Both the position numbers and the translations under genes were made by a program. A DNA stretch of 64,000 nucleotides from Dichomitus squalens LYAD-421 SS1 (Eukaryota > Basidiomycota > Agaricomycetes > Polyporales > Polyporaceae), in contig NW_006766888.1 of the NCBI RefSeq assembly GCF_000275845.1, positions 864,944 to 928,943 of the forward strand. Reading direction: 5' to 3'. The notes beneath the pieces are model-generated. The model made no database searches. It saw nothing but the letters and a program-made list of their open reading frames with translations, and was not told the origin of the DNA. Within the stretch, counting starts at the first letter, position 1. Each line of letters starts with the position of its first letter. Positions 26,962-39,650 of the stretch are shown here, one piece after another.

Positions 26962-29900
26962 ATGGTCTCTCCTGCGCCGTTGGCCCCCGCCAACCCGCCT
27001 CTGTCCTATGCGGATCGCGCCAAGAAAGCTCAGCAAAATGCCAGACCAGCCGCACCCCAACAACCACTCTCCCGTGCATCGTCCCAGGCTACGTCCTCAA
27101 TAGTCACCGCTGCCTCCAGCCCTACGGCCTCGCGGCCCAATGTCGTATCGCCATCTGCCTCGAGACCCTCGCTTCCGATACCTACCGGCACGGATCCTCG
27201 AATATCGCCCGCGGCCACTTCTTCTAAGCCAACCTCGCCCTCTTCGGCAGATCTCTCATCTAACCCCAGGCCCAACGGTGACGTAAACCACCACCACGGG
27301 CCTACCTCCTCGGATCCGCCCGCACTATCGACCTCACGGCAGTCCACAGTGCCCCCGGTCAATGTATGGGACAAGCGCAAAGCAGAGATGGCAGCGTCGT
27401 CGCGTGCATCAGCACGAACACAATCGTCGCAACCCTTGCAGCCCATGTCTTCGTCTATCAATCCCAGCCTAGTTGCCTCATCAGCCTCTTCTCCACCACC
27501 CTCCAGTCTTGACGTCTCAGCTGGACCTTCTGTCAGTGTTTCTGCAGACATCTCGGTCAAGTCTTCACCCAGCATGCCTCCCTCGAATACGAACGGACAT
27601 GTTGCCCATCCGCATGACTACGACGATCCTTTCGTGGTGAGGCCTGGCAGGTCACCGTCTGTGTTGAATCCCACACCACCCTCGATTACAACTCCTCCTG
27701 CGATTGACGACGCTGAAAGCTGGCCGGAAGTGGGTCAGGCTGCCACAACGCCTATAAATGCCGGGAATGGCCGTGTGGAAGGAAGGGCGAAGGAGACTGG
27801 TGAGGACGACAGGGGACATGAGAGAGAAGGGTCTGGAGGGCATAGTTCCAGAAAGAGTACGTCAATCCCCTCTGATCATACTTCCGGTCGTGCTCCCTAC
27901 CACTGTGTCTGTTCTTTGCGTCGTTTTCCAACCTATATGCTATGTCCCCTTGCCCGCAACGTCCGCTAACCAGGTCTCTGCCTGTGTACCATCATTGTTG
28001 CGCGTTGGGCGTCGCTCTACAGGTGAGAAACTCAAGTGGGTCCCAGTGCCCCCCGAAGACCTCCATTTCGAGGGGCCGGTGCGCAACCCTCACGCAAGAC
28101 AACGTCCTCACAACACGGATCGCAGCCATCCTCGGCAAGCAGGCCGACAATCTGCTACAGCCTCTTCGTCATCGGGGCAGGGGTCTCAGCACCAAAGTCG
28201 GACGCATTCTGCAACTGGTCGGCGGCAGACGCCATCGCATGCAGGATCTGTATCGCATTCACAAGCGCAGAGTCGAACGGGAAGCGTTCACTCGAGCCCT
28301 CGTCATGCGAGCATACGCGGAGGCGGACGGCGGCTGCCAGATGAGTCTAGCGGCCCCGTCTTCGGCGCGAACCGTAGCTTGCGCTCCTCTGCCGCGAACT
28401 CCCCCTCGACGTTCGCGCAGCCCAAGCCTCTGCCTGCGGAATTCATTCCCGGTGTTGGGCTACGGCCTTATGTCAACACAAGCGTAACGCACGTCCAACC
28501 TTCGGCCCTCAGTGCTGTTCCCGATTCTGGTGCTGCCGCAGCAACAAGCCCCGCAGAATTGAACCCGCATGCTGCGTACTACGCTCCCGCTCCGCATGCA
28601 CCCCCGTTTGGCGTATCCCCATATCACTCTCCCCACCCCGCTGGGTCCCCCGCCGGCAACCACTACCCTCTACCACCCATGGGCTACCCGGGACAGCCTG
28701 GTATACCTCCCCCCATCTCAATGTCGGGTTATGGCACGCCGCCGCCGCCATACGCCATGTACTCGCCTTACCCATACCCCTATGGCCAGCCGTACATGTA
28801 CTGGCCCCCGCCCGGGGTATCGCTGCCCCCAGCGATGTCTTCGCCCATGGGGCACGCACAGCCCGGCGACGGCGTGCCGCCCCCTACCATGCTCGCGCGA
28901 CCACCGCCCCCGCACGAATCTGACGCCGTCGCCGGCTACCGCGATGTGGGCTTCGCGCTCCCGCCGACGGCGGAGGTCAGCCAACAGGGCCAGGAGGAGG
29001 AGGAGCAGCGCCGTGGGCGTCCGCGGGAACTCAGCTTTGGGAGCATCGGCGCGGGCGCGGAGGGCACGAGCAAGAGCCCCAGCCCCGCCCCCGCTTCGCC
29101 TAACTCGGGGTCTGTGCTGGAAGGCGCTGCGCTGGGCCTTGACGTGTTTGGCGGTGGCCAGGCTGCACTGGAGGCTCCTGCGCAGGGTGATGTAGGGGGA
29201 AAAGGGCAGAAGGACGTGTCTGGGAAGGCGCCCACCGTCCTGCTGATCGGCGTCGCGCCAGGAGAGCCTACCCCCGCGCGGATCCGCTCGCGCACGCATT
29301 CGAAGGGCCCTGTTGCGTCTGCCTCCGCACAGGCAGAGATCTCGATGGCGGGCAAGGAGGGCGAGCTGCCCAGCGCTGCGAGCGAGGATCCATTGGCGGC
29401 GCTCGCGGACGCGGCCGCGAAGGTGATCCACCTGACGGACCCTCTGCCGGAGACGAAGTGGGAGTTCGGTACGACGAAGCAGACCGAGGATGCTGCAGAG
29501 CCGCAGGCCGAGTTCGCTCCCCCACTGGGTCCGCCGCCGCCGCCTGCTGCCGACCCGTCTGGGATCCCTGCGCCGCCGAGCTTCGCTCCAATGCCCGCTT
29601 CTTACGCGAACGCGCCCCCGTTCATCCCGCCCGTCGGCATCCCCAGCCATCCCGTCAACGGCATCCCCTCTGCGGCTTCGCCGTCCACCTACGTCCCCCC
29701 TCGGCAAGCGCAGTCTGTCGCTGAGGACGAGTTCGAGGTGCGCGACTACGGGTATGGATTCGGACGTGGGGTCCCGGCGCCGGTGTATCCCCAGGCGGCT
29801 GGTGCTCTCCATCGCGAGGACAGGCCCTATCACGGAGGCCGCGACTACCAAGCTGATCGCGATCAGCATTACGGCGGCAGGCCACGCAGAGAGTCCTACA

Positions 29901-30712
29901 GCGGGTACTACCAACGCGGGACGTACGGCGGGCGGAGGGCCAGAGGACTTGCTGGCGGATACGGCGGTCGCGGGTACCAGAACCGGCCGTACACCCGCGG
30001 AGGGTACAACAGCCAACAGCAGCGTCAGCAGACGTACGTGCCCCCGGTGCAGCCGCCTCCTCAGCCGGAGGTGAACGGATACTACGCTCCCCCGGTGGCG
30101 CCCCTCGCGACGTACATTCCGCAGGCATTTGAGGGCTACCCTTACGCCCCGCTGCCCCCTCCACCGCCGCAGGCGCAGAACGCGGGCTCGCAGGGCGCGC
30201 CGCTCCCCATGCCGCAGTCGAACGTGGGCTTCCCGCTGGACTCGACGAGGTACTATCTGCTGGGCCAGCTGGAGTACTACCTCAGTCCGCAAAACCTGGC
30301 GCAGGACTTCTACCTCCGCCAGCAGGTGAGTCTGTTTGGGTGTCGACTGGGTGCATATATGCTGATGTTCGCTCGTTTGTTTGCGTTCGTGCAGATGGAC
30401 TCGCGTGGGTGGATACCGATCGCACTGTTTGCGTCGTTCAACCGCGTGCTCACGCTGACGACGGACGTGCAGCTCGTTACAGAGGTCCTGACGCTCTCTT
30501 CGATGGTCGAGGTCAGGAACGGGCACGTCCGTACGCTGCAGTGGCTGCAGTTCGTGCTCCCCACCGCCAAACAGAGCCAGGTGGAGGACGACGGGTACGT
30601 GCTGGCCCAGGACGCTGCTGCCCAATCCGCGGGCGCCGAGGCTCCTCAAGATGTGAACCAAAATCTGGAGGGCGAAGAGGACGAGGAAGAGGACGTTGTC
30701 TTCGTTATGTGA
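26962..30712 (+). CDS. La-motif RNA-binding protein (LARP family)
   Basis: La-related proteins of the LARP1/Sro9 type bind mRNA and act on translation in the cytoplasm. Exon 1 runs from 26962 to 27856. A long exon starts near 28023, and a third exon begins near 30394 after a 67-nt intron. The protein is about 1,200 residues. The N-terminal 300 residues are Ser/Pro/Thr-rich and start MVSPAPLAPANPPLSYADRA. The middle is low-complexity Pro, Tyr and Gly-rich sequence, including Gly-Tyr-Arg runs near 29880-30010. The La motif is at the end: STRYYLLGQLEYYLSPQNLA, then DFYLRQQ joined across the intron to MDSRGWIPIALFASFNRV. An acidic tail (GEEDEEEDVVFVM) closes the protein. No RRM follows the La motif, as in Sro9/Slf1. 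The first intron's exact acceptor is uncertain. Confidence 0.85.
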
Positions 30713-31675
30713 TCTTATGCCCGGCCAGCTCTGGGACCGTGCTCGTATGCGCCGCCAACTCTGGGACCGTGCTTGCCCTGCTCATAGACCTTGGTGCCTT
30801 TCCTCTCTTGCCCCTTTTCGCTCCCCCGGCTATCCTATCCAGAGTCTCGCTACGCACATTCTGCTTGCTCCGAGTTCCTTCGTTGTCTGGGCTTTCCGGG
30901 ACCGCTCACACGCGCTGTACATATTGTGCTCACTATTCGTATACTTCTCTTATGCTCTCTGCTGTTCTGTTATTTCCTGCCGCGTCCTTCCAAGCACTAT
31001 CATATCATCATCGTCGGCTCTCCCACTCACACATGCACACATACGTGCGCGCACTGTCACATATCCCTCATTCTGCACATCACATCCCCTGATCGGGTCC
31101 CATTCACCTCAAACGTATCCGAAAGCCATAGTCCTCAGATCCGCATACACCGTAATCCCATCACGATGACCGCCTGTCTTGTCTCAGTATCCTTCGCTTC
31201 CGACCTCCATCTCGGGGGCCTACGATGTTTTGTACTTTTATGCCGATCGTGCATATATCCTCGTTCTGTACATCTTCAGGCTGACTCAGTCTGTCCTAGT
31301 CTGGACATTCACGCTCGATCGCCTTTCGTTGTTCTCCTCGAGCACTTCCCTTGATCCCCTTTTCTTCCAGCTCGATGTCTTCCCTCGCGTCCTCTTAGCC
31401 CGTGTTCCAGTATCGATGCCCTAATGTCTCTTCTTGCATGGCCTGTTGTCTCCGATGATCTCTCATGTCGCGATGAACACACAAGTACTCTCTCTGTTGC
31501 TCCCTCTCGTTGTCTCTCTTGCTGCTGTTCAGTGACTCCTCGCTGACTTGTTGTACGTCATACATATCTCTATGCGCTATGATGACGATCAACACGAATG
31601 TATTCACGCGTATTGACATTCTCGGTCCCTGAACATGACAAGCACACCCGGGTGCCTACACGCAACGCAGATAGA
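30713..31675. other. Intergenic, convergent 3' flanks
   Basis: T/C-rich sequence between the LARP stop and the transporter stop. A 30-bp imperfect tandem pair begins 11 bases after the LARP stop. Otherwise nothing is called. Confidence 0.5.
30724..30783. repeat. 30-bp tandem pair just after LARP stop
   Basis: A 20-bp block around ctctgggaccgtgct occurs at 30724-30743 and 30754-30773 with one mismatch, a period of 30 bp. It lies within the probable 3' UTR of the LARP gene. Confidence 0.65.
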
Positions 31676-34559
31676 CTAAATGATGCGCACGGGGTCTTGG
31701 TACCGCGATTTCGCGCGGAACGCGGGACCATACCTAGTGATGGTGATAGAGGTTAGTGTTCTGTGTAGCACAGGTGACCTAGGCCACAAGACCCCTCACC
31801 GTTTGAGGACAATGGGGATGGGGATAGCGACGATGGCGACACACCCCACTAAGGTCGACGCCCACCGCGGGTCGAGGGCGCGGTACATCTGCGTCGAGAA
31901 GAGCTATCGGGACGTGAGATGAGTCGCTACGGCAGTGACGTTGTGTAAACTTACTGGGAACACCGCGCCGAAGACGTTTCGGATGGCCATGCTGGATGAG
32001 AGTGCGCTTGCTGCTGCGAAAGCGTAGACGTCTGCGCTTAATGCGTTAGCTACCGTCCGCGGTCCACGATAACCGCCAGAAGGACATACCGACGATGTAA
32101 TTGAACATTGCGACCTGTCGGTATCTCCGAATTGAGTACGGCTGATCTGGAATAGGGCAAGTGCATACGCACCATCAAGAGAAGCATCGTACAACCCATG
32201 ACGAAGCCTGACATCATCGGAACCCAGAAGTTGATCGTCGGGAACGACGTCCACCTGTCAGATAGAATTGAGATTGGTTGTAAGTGGGCGGATTTCGAGC
32301 ACTCTGAGAGACATCGCATACCCGAACCACAAGAAGGTGATGGCGAAGAGAGGGGCGGCCCACACCGCCACCCAGAGCCGCTCTTCAGGAGGAACTGGGT
32401 TAGGCGCATATGCCTTCACCTTCCGCTCGTACTCGGGTTGTATGACCCAGAGGTGCTGAAGAGAGGAGATTCTATGGGCTATGCAATCGGAGAGAGAATA
32501 GGGCTTGACATACCAGAGCCAATGCGAAAAAGTTGCCAGCGGTCACAGGGAGGTATGTCAGGGCGAGCGTGCCTGGGTAACACGCGGGCCGTGAGTCTTG
32601 GAAACCTTAGTGCTCAGGAGTCACCTACTGGAAGAGAAGTGATAGCCCTCCTGGAAAACGACAGGGTACGCCTCCAATAGCATGTACAGACAACCGCCGA
32701 GAAACTAGATCTCGTGATGAGCGTTCGTGTGATGAGAACAGAGGGTGGTGCACCCACCGCCAGGTACATCGTGGTAGCGATTAGCATGGGCTCGAGGAGG
32801 AACATGATAAAAGGTTTGGCCAGTGTATCATGAAGCCTTCCAGACAGCTTGGGACTCTGAACTAGCTCAAGGGGGGCCTGGTAGCGCACGTCACCCGTCT
32901 CCTTGCGCAAACGCTTAGCCTTGCGGGTAAGAAGGATCGGCCTATGATTCGTGAGTGAAGTTGTCTTAGGTCAAACCATATGAAATAAGCCTACCTGTAG
33001 GTCTCTGGGTAGGTGAGGATGATCAAGAGGGTGCACGTGCCGGTCTAGGGTGGACGTGAGAGCACGTTTGGATCCGATAGAATGACACGGACCATTATGG
33101 CGAGCATCCAGAAACACCACTTCCAATCAATGTTTGCTGCAGCCATGTAGCCGCTGACAAGAGGACCGCTGAGAGATGACAATGAGCTCTGAACTCTGAG
33201 TAATGTGAGTCGGTGAATCAGCATACATTGTAGGACCGATGAAAGACAGGATAGCTTGGACGATGAGAGCTTTCTCCCTTGTCGCATCATCCCAGCTGTC
33301 ATGCAGAAACTCGGATAAATATTGACGAGCATATCCAAGAACACGCGTACTAACAGATCGACAGCAAAGGCACTAAAGAAATATGGATGAGCACGTTGTC
33401 CTGGCCAATATACATGGAATGACGTACGGGGCTATGGGCTGAGTAGAAGCCGAGAAGACACCGCCTAAGAATCGGAAGGCGGCGATAGCACCGAAGTGCG
33501 TTGCGAAGGGACATGCAATTTGAAAGGCCTGCATTCGTCGGTTAGGATCGTTACGATAGTGTGTAGGGGATGAGTACGTACCGTGAACCCAAGGAAGCTG
33601 ATGATCAAGATGGGTCGACGTCCGTACTGATAGAAACTAGACGTAAGCCGTGGGCACTGGTGGGGATGCTGACCCACAAACCTGTTCAGAGAGCGGAGCC
33701 CACAGAAGAGGCCCAACGCAAAAGCCCATAACAAAAAGCGAGATGACGAGCGCGTCGAGTTCGGCATCGAGGTGAAACTTGGCGAGGATGTCGGTGGCAT
33801 ACCCGGACGGCGCGGACGACGCAAAGGTCCTGCATTGAAACTGTTAGTCACAAGGGGGGACCACGTCCCACATCCGTCGTGGCACTTACGTCACAAAGCC
33901 CAATAAGCCTCCAAGCATGTTCAGGTACCACTTGTACCATCCTGACCAGTTCTACGACGATAGGAAGTCAGCGCAGGCTCAAATGAAGAGTTCATCTCGC
34001 ATGGCTCGGGACTTGCCTTGGGGTCGTCCCGCTCTCCTGCCTCGAATCTGACCAAAAACTCCTCCACGGGAGTAGTCTGACCCGAGTCTATCTCCTTCTC
34101 AATGATTTCACTCATTTTGTCCGAGTCCATGCTGGTCCTCTTGAACTCTAGCCTGGTGTCCGTGCTCGCCCTAATAGTTTGGTCGAGACTCTTCCTGGCA
34201 GCGATGTTGACGCTGCCCCTAACGGTGCTGTCGACGCTCTCCCTGATGGGGAAGTCGAGGCTCCCGCGAACAGTGACGTCCTCGCTGGCCCGTGGTGTGA
34301 CATCAATGCTGTCGCGGGCAGCGAAGGAGTCCATGAGTTCCTTCTGCGCGAAGGCGGGGTATCCGGTTACGAGCATTTTCGGTTGTTCGTTGGATTTCGT
34401 TCTTGATGTCGTGCTGGAGGCTGAGTCGTTCGAAGCGGTGCTCGCAATGGAGGGAGTCGTCCTAGTGGAAGTAGAGGAGGTCGTTCTGGGAGCGGAGTTC
34501 GTAAAATTCGTCCTAGGGGTCGTGAACGTCTGCATAGACTTGGGTGCGTACAACCTCAT
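31676..34559 (-). CDS. MFS transporter, DHA1 drug/polyamine type
   Basis: A proton-driven multi-pass plasma-membrane exporter is inferred from family. The gene has many introns of about 50-65 nt. The start at 34559 (MRLYAPKSMQTF) is the first in-frame ATG. The N-terminal cytosolic region of about 180 residues is Ser/Thr-rich and carries six tandem 8-residue repeats. The membrane part begins NWSGWYKWYLNMLGGLLGF. The signature loop reads WAPLSEQYGRRPILI, matching the GRRP motif of fungal DHA1 transporters. Later blocks include PAPLELV-like intracellular loop sequence, NFWVPMMSGFVMGC, NYIVDAYVFAAASAL, and the last helix WASTLVGCVAIVAIPIP. The end is a short exon (YGPAFRAKS). It resembles Tpo1/Flr1-like proteins; the substrate is unknown. 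Confidence 0.82.
34161..34304 (-). repeat. Six 24-bp repeats coding 8-residue units
   Basis: Read on the minus strand from 34304, six consecutive 8-residue units follow the pattern D-x-T-V-R-x-S-x (for example DVTVRGSL, DFPIRESV, DSTVRGSV). Each unit keeps an Arg two places before a Ser. The DNA copies are diverged, so the repeat is held at protein level. It lies in the cytosolic N-terminus of the transporter. Confidence 0.85.
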
Positions 34560-37429
34560 AGGGCGAAAGCCATACAAGAGGCAGTGGTGGTACTCCAGTG
34601 TTGCCCGTCATCTTCGTCCTATATAGTCGCACGTACCGTTCTAAGCGGCGGAGGCGGATGGAACTTCGTTTGGCATCCTCGCACCATTCTGCGCAAGACA
34701 CCAACACCATAGACCGTTCTCGCAAGCAACCGAGGCGGACGACACCAATGGTGCAAGGACGCTGGGAAGATATACATATGGGGCAATGTACGAGAAGCCC
34801 TCGAGTACGATGTCAAAAGCATCGAGCCTGAGTAGAGAAAGCTGGAATTCACATATGCCTGTATGGTAGTCTCTTCAAGCATTTCAAGCCCTGCCGCGCG
34901 TGAATCGGCTCATGAGTGACAGGTGGCGCTGTGGAATAAATCTATAAGACGCGATTACCATACTCGTTGCTCAGCTCCGGTACCGATCAAGAGATAACCC
35001 TGAAACGCATGCAGGGTAGAATAAGATGCCTGTGTATAGACGATCCGACTTAGCATATTCGATGCTCGACAGATCGAATAAAAGAAGTACGTACCCCAAG
35101 ACACACGCCGCCGCCTCATAATCCAGGTTTCACGCTCAGTTCCAGCCGCCGGGTACTAGTCTGTGAATGGCCGCGAAAGTAGCATGTGTGCAGGAGGGGC
35201 GACGACGTTGCATCACAACGAGGCCGAAAGACAAGCCCATCGCGTTGTCGAAGCGAGGGAACAGCGGAAAGCATGATGGAGGCCTCGTACGACAGGAGTC
35301 GCCGTGATGAGCTGACTTGATGGAGGCGCAGCACTGGTAGCTCGTAAATGCCTGTCGCAAAGCGCTAGCTTAGCAGACAAGATGGTGAGAATCACACCTT
35401 GAGAAAGGCGAGGGGGATGTATCACGATGGTAGCCATGGAGATTTTGAGAAGAGATCTGCACTGCTGCGAAGAGAAGCGTCCGATGCTGAGGGGACACTG
35501 AGAAGGCTCTCGGCGAGCTGACCGAGGCGGCAGTCAGTCTGCTTGTCCTGCAGAACCATCCGGGACCGAGAGAGTAAACAGGATATGTAGCGTACATGGC
35601 GAATAGTGCGACAAGCAAACAATCCAAAGGAAACAAAACGGTCACGCACCGAGTACAATCGAGATGACAGCAGATGTGCTCGAGCAATTCGTGCATCATC
35701 ATAAGCGAGCGACGAGGAGCCAACAAGTATGACGCTGAAATCCTTGATCTGTTCTGTAAACCTGGCCACCGCCGCCATTTCAGAGGTGCCGTCTCTTGAG
35801 ACGGTGGAGGTCGCAGGTAAAGGAAACATTAGCGGTCCAAGAAACTGAGGCGAGCACTGGTCCGGGTTCGCTTCGGGCTATGATCTATCATGAAAGAGCA
35901 ACTCGCAGACGGCGAGGGGTGGCTAGGCCTTCTGACAGACTCAAGCGGGCCATGAATTAGCTATAGGGGAATAGCGAGAGAGCCCAGAAGCTGGAAAACC
36001 CTTACCTAGGTAGCAACTGCCGATGCTTCCCAGCAGCCCGGCGACCTAGCACTGGTCTAAGTAGTTGCAAAGCCTTCATATGATGGCATGTCTGTGTTCA
36101 CCTAAGCCTGGGTTACAGAGGGCACGAGACCACGGTCGAAGGAGCCTTTGAAGACCACAGCCTATCGAACTTTGCCTACAGCTTGCTGACGTAGCGCACG
36201 ATTTCTCTGTCAAAGGTTCCATCAGCACACACTACATAGTGAGCAATGTAACAATAGATGCCACGGTGACGTACGATTTGCGTTTCTAGGATAGCTTCGC
36301 GCCAGAACGCCGCTGGTCTCACGCTGGTCTCTTCCGGCTTATCTTCCCCGCACTACCCGCGATCGCCGGCTATGTTTGCATGCTTCCTGCTACATAGATT
36401 GGAGAAGATTTTGGAGACTCTGTCTTGCCATGTTGCCCTGAAGGTTCAAGCGGTAGCCTCCCTCCTATCGCACTTGTTATCACTGCCTGAATGCCGGCTC
36501 TCTGAGCCAGATGGTAGTTGGTGATTCAACATTCACGATGGGCATGGAAGAGAGCAGGCGACATGAGTCCAAGGACCAAGGTGTTGGACGTGCGGATGTC
36601 AGTAGACCAAGAAGTACTGCTAACGTGAGCCGACAGAGACGCCGCCTTCGGAGGGGCTACCATTGACACGCTTCTCTGCTTTACCACGACACGGTCCTCG
36701 GCACTACCGGTACGTACGAGAATGTGCATATGTGGTTGAAATCGGGTTTCACTCGAAAGACTGCCACTACTTATCTTGGCATTCACGCGCATGCCTGATA
36801 CATATTCAGAAATGAAGAGCCGCGGAGAAGTGATGCCAGCGCGGCTGCCACCATCGTCCGCAACACCATTGCGACTCGGATCGCGCCCGGCACGCCGCCT
36901 GCGACAACACCGCTGTAGGCGCAGCGCGCGTAGGGGTGATACGGCTGCATCTGGAGGGCAACGGGTATAATAGCGGAATCACTGTGCAAATCCGGCGTGG
37001 GCGGTGAGCACCACGGTTTCGCCGCCGTCGCCCGATACTCACGGACCCGGTGGGATCAGGTTTATGCAGGTTGGTATGGGAGCCGAGTGTTCCAAGAGAC
37101 GTTCGAAATTCAGCGAGGATGGTCGCCGGTCGACGGGGTGTGTTTGAATGCCATCATCAGATCTCATAGATCCAGTATCATCGATCCCGGAAAACGCGCC
37201 CCTGCCTTGCGTTGTCCCGAGGCCAGCTAAGAACCGACGCCGGCCAGGGGGCGGATGGTTGGAATCCCATCTTTGCCTTTGCCTCCGCCCCCTTCGCTAT
37301 CTAAAACATCTGCTGGCTGGCGCGCCTTGTATGCCCCCTCCTTCGCGGCGGGCAGGTTTGAGTGCCGGATTTACGGTTCTGCGCTGTGCTCTACGAGCCG
37401 ACGATAACTTCAAAGACGATTTGTCAGAC
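34560..37429. other. Long gene-poor stretch
   Basis: About 2.9 kb between two divergent genes, the transporter (-) and the G-alpha gene (+). Open frames are short and without motifs on both strands, including the 135- and 118-codon minus-strand frames near 35.4-35.8 kb. No repeats or element ends were seen. Confidence 0.45.
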
Positions 37430-39650
37430 ATGCCGCACCCCGGCAGCAGCTCTGGCAAGGGGAAGGAGATCGCCTCCCTCTACGAAGATGCGCGCGACAG
37501 CGGCCAGTGGCCGCCATACCCACCTCCGGGGGAGACTGAACTGGAGAAGGCACTCAGATTGGAGGATGAGAGGGAGGCAAGGCGCGTGTCGGACGCGATC
37601 GACCAAGCACTCGAGCTCGAACTGCAATCTACACGGAGGAAGCGGAAGGAAGAGACGCGGCTGCTCCTGCTAGGTACGCCTGCCTCCGCGTGCGTCAGCT
37701 GAAGACTCGTTAACGTCGCAATGCTGAATTCGGACTGACGGCGCGCCACTCGATCGGACCTGTTCTGTTGACCACCCTGCCTTGGCACGTCACAACGCTT
37801 ACCGTTTGACGTATGACCGCATGCGCTTGCAGGGCAGTCGGAGTCCGGGAAGTCAACAATGCTCAAGAACTTCCAGCTGCATTTTACCCCGCGAGCATTC
37901 CGCGCAGAGGGCGATGCCTGGCGCGCGGTGATCCACCTCAACCTCGTCCGGTCCGTCAACTACATCATCGATCTCCTTAGCCATACAGCGGACGCGCAGC
38001 TATCCCACTCTAATTCGACGACGTACCGCCCCCACGGCGACGTATCCCTGCACTCGCAAGGGAGTGCAAGCCCGACGGCTGCGACGTTCGGGCAAGCGCA
38101 TCCGCACCACCGCGCATCGCAGAAGCCACAGCCATCGAGCGAGATCCGGCGTTTCAAGCTCGCGCTCTCGCCGCTGAGACAGGTCGAGATGATCCTCGCC
38201 AAACAGCTGTCGGTGCACGAGCGTGAGATCCATGATCCTTCGAACACTATTTCGAGCGGGCGACCGTCGGAGGTCACGGTGCGAGGCGGGCGAGCATGGG
38301 TGTCGCTGCTGAAGCGTAAGCCTCAGGACAAGGCGCAAACCCAATACGACCAGGACCATGCGGAGGCGCTCGAAAACGCCAGGCAGATTCTCGATGCGTG
38401 TCGAGCGGATATTGTGGCGTTGTGGGCGAGTGAGGGCGTGCAGGCAGGCTTGACAGAGGAAGGGGTCGTGCTGAGGGAGCAGTCCGGATTGTGCGTATCC
38501 ATGCGTCGGCTCCTTGGAGACTTCTTCCCCGCTAACGGACTTCTGTATTGACACAGCTTCTTGGACCAAGCGGAACGAATAGCAAGCATGAGTTACGAGC
38601 CCACGTTTGGTACTTGCTTCCCATCCTCGTGCCTGCGGTGAGCGAGATGTAACGTTGGTTGCAGATGACATTCTGCGTGCGCGGCTACAGACGGTCGGAG
38701 TGGAGGAGCACCAGTTAGTGATGGAGACGGGTGAGCTCTGCTCAACCTTCCAGGCTTTATGATACAAACCCGACGACGGCTCTGCAGCGGCCGAAAACGG
38801 TCAACAGTGGATATTCTATGATGTTGGTGGCGCCCGAGGTCAACGGGGTGCGTCCTATAGTCTTCATGTCTTGCCTCGACGCTCAGCCGTGTATATAGCG
38901 TCATGGCTACCATACTTCGAGGATGGTGCGTACGATGATCCGAGACGGTCTCGCTCTATGCTAAATTCGACTTGTTGTAGTGAACGCCATCATCTTCATG
39001 TGTTCTACGGCCGGTTTCAACGAGGTCCTTCTGGAGGACCGCGCCGTCAATCGTCTGGTGCGCCCCATGTAGACCACGCCTGCACGGTAAGGCTCCGACT
39101 AACATCATCGTCAGCTGGACTCGTTCAACCTCTGGAAGACGATCTGCTCGAGTCGACTACTCAGTTCGATCCAATTCATCCTGCTGCTCAACAAAACCGA
39201 CATCCTAGAAGCAAGACTCCAAGCGGGCGTGCAGTTCTCAAGTTATGTGAAGAGCTACCGAGGTGAGAACGACCTCATGTCCGTCACAGATTGTGAGTGC
39301 AATCTTCGGTGATGAGTTACTCCGCCACTTCAATTCATTCGCGCTAACCGATCTCGGGCAGATCTTCGAAAAAAATTCATCGCTATGCACCACCATCACT
39401 CGCCGGAACCGCGGCAATTGCATGTACATACGACCTGTGCAATTGTGAGTGGACACGTCGCAGCTTGTAATGTCGCTGACTGTGGTCCGCCTCTAAAGAA
39501 CATTGACATGACTTCCGCGGTACTCATGCGAAGTACGGCCATTTCCGCTCTGATGTCGTGGGCTTCGTCGGCTGAAACCAAGCTGTTATGACTCTCACAG
39601 TACGAGACGCGATCCTCGTAACATACCTCATGGCCACCGACATGCTATAG
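37430..39650 (+). CDS. Atypical G-protein alpha subunit
   Basis: A signalling GTPase alpha subunit. Exons in phase: 37430-37673, 37833-38490, 38557-38609, 38665-38730, 38788-38847, 38899-38935, 38981 onward, and further exons to the stop at 39650. The P-loop is split across the first intron as GQSESGKST. The switch I region reads RARLQTVGV, switch II DVGGARGQR, the base-recognition motif NKTD, and the late motif TCAI. The helical-domain region has a long extra insert of roughly 100 residues, rich in Ser and His. The N-terminus (MPHPGSSSGKGKE) lacks the Met-Gly myristoylation start, and the C-terminus ends ATDML without the usual Cys. An upstream in-frame ATG at 37148 would give a longer N-terminus. 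Expanded, atypical G-alpha genes are known in mushroom fungi. Confidence 0.88.

Noticed and set aside
28718..30661. 647-codon open frame antisense to the LARP gene
   Set aside because: It is a shadow of GC-rich, Pro/Arg-biased coding sequence on the plus strand; it has no domain and ends where the real gene's composition ends.
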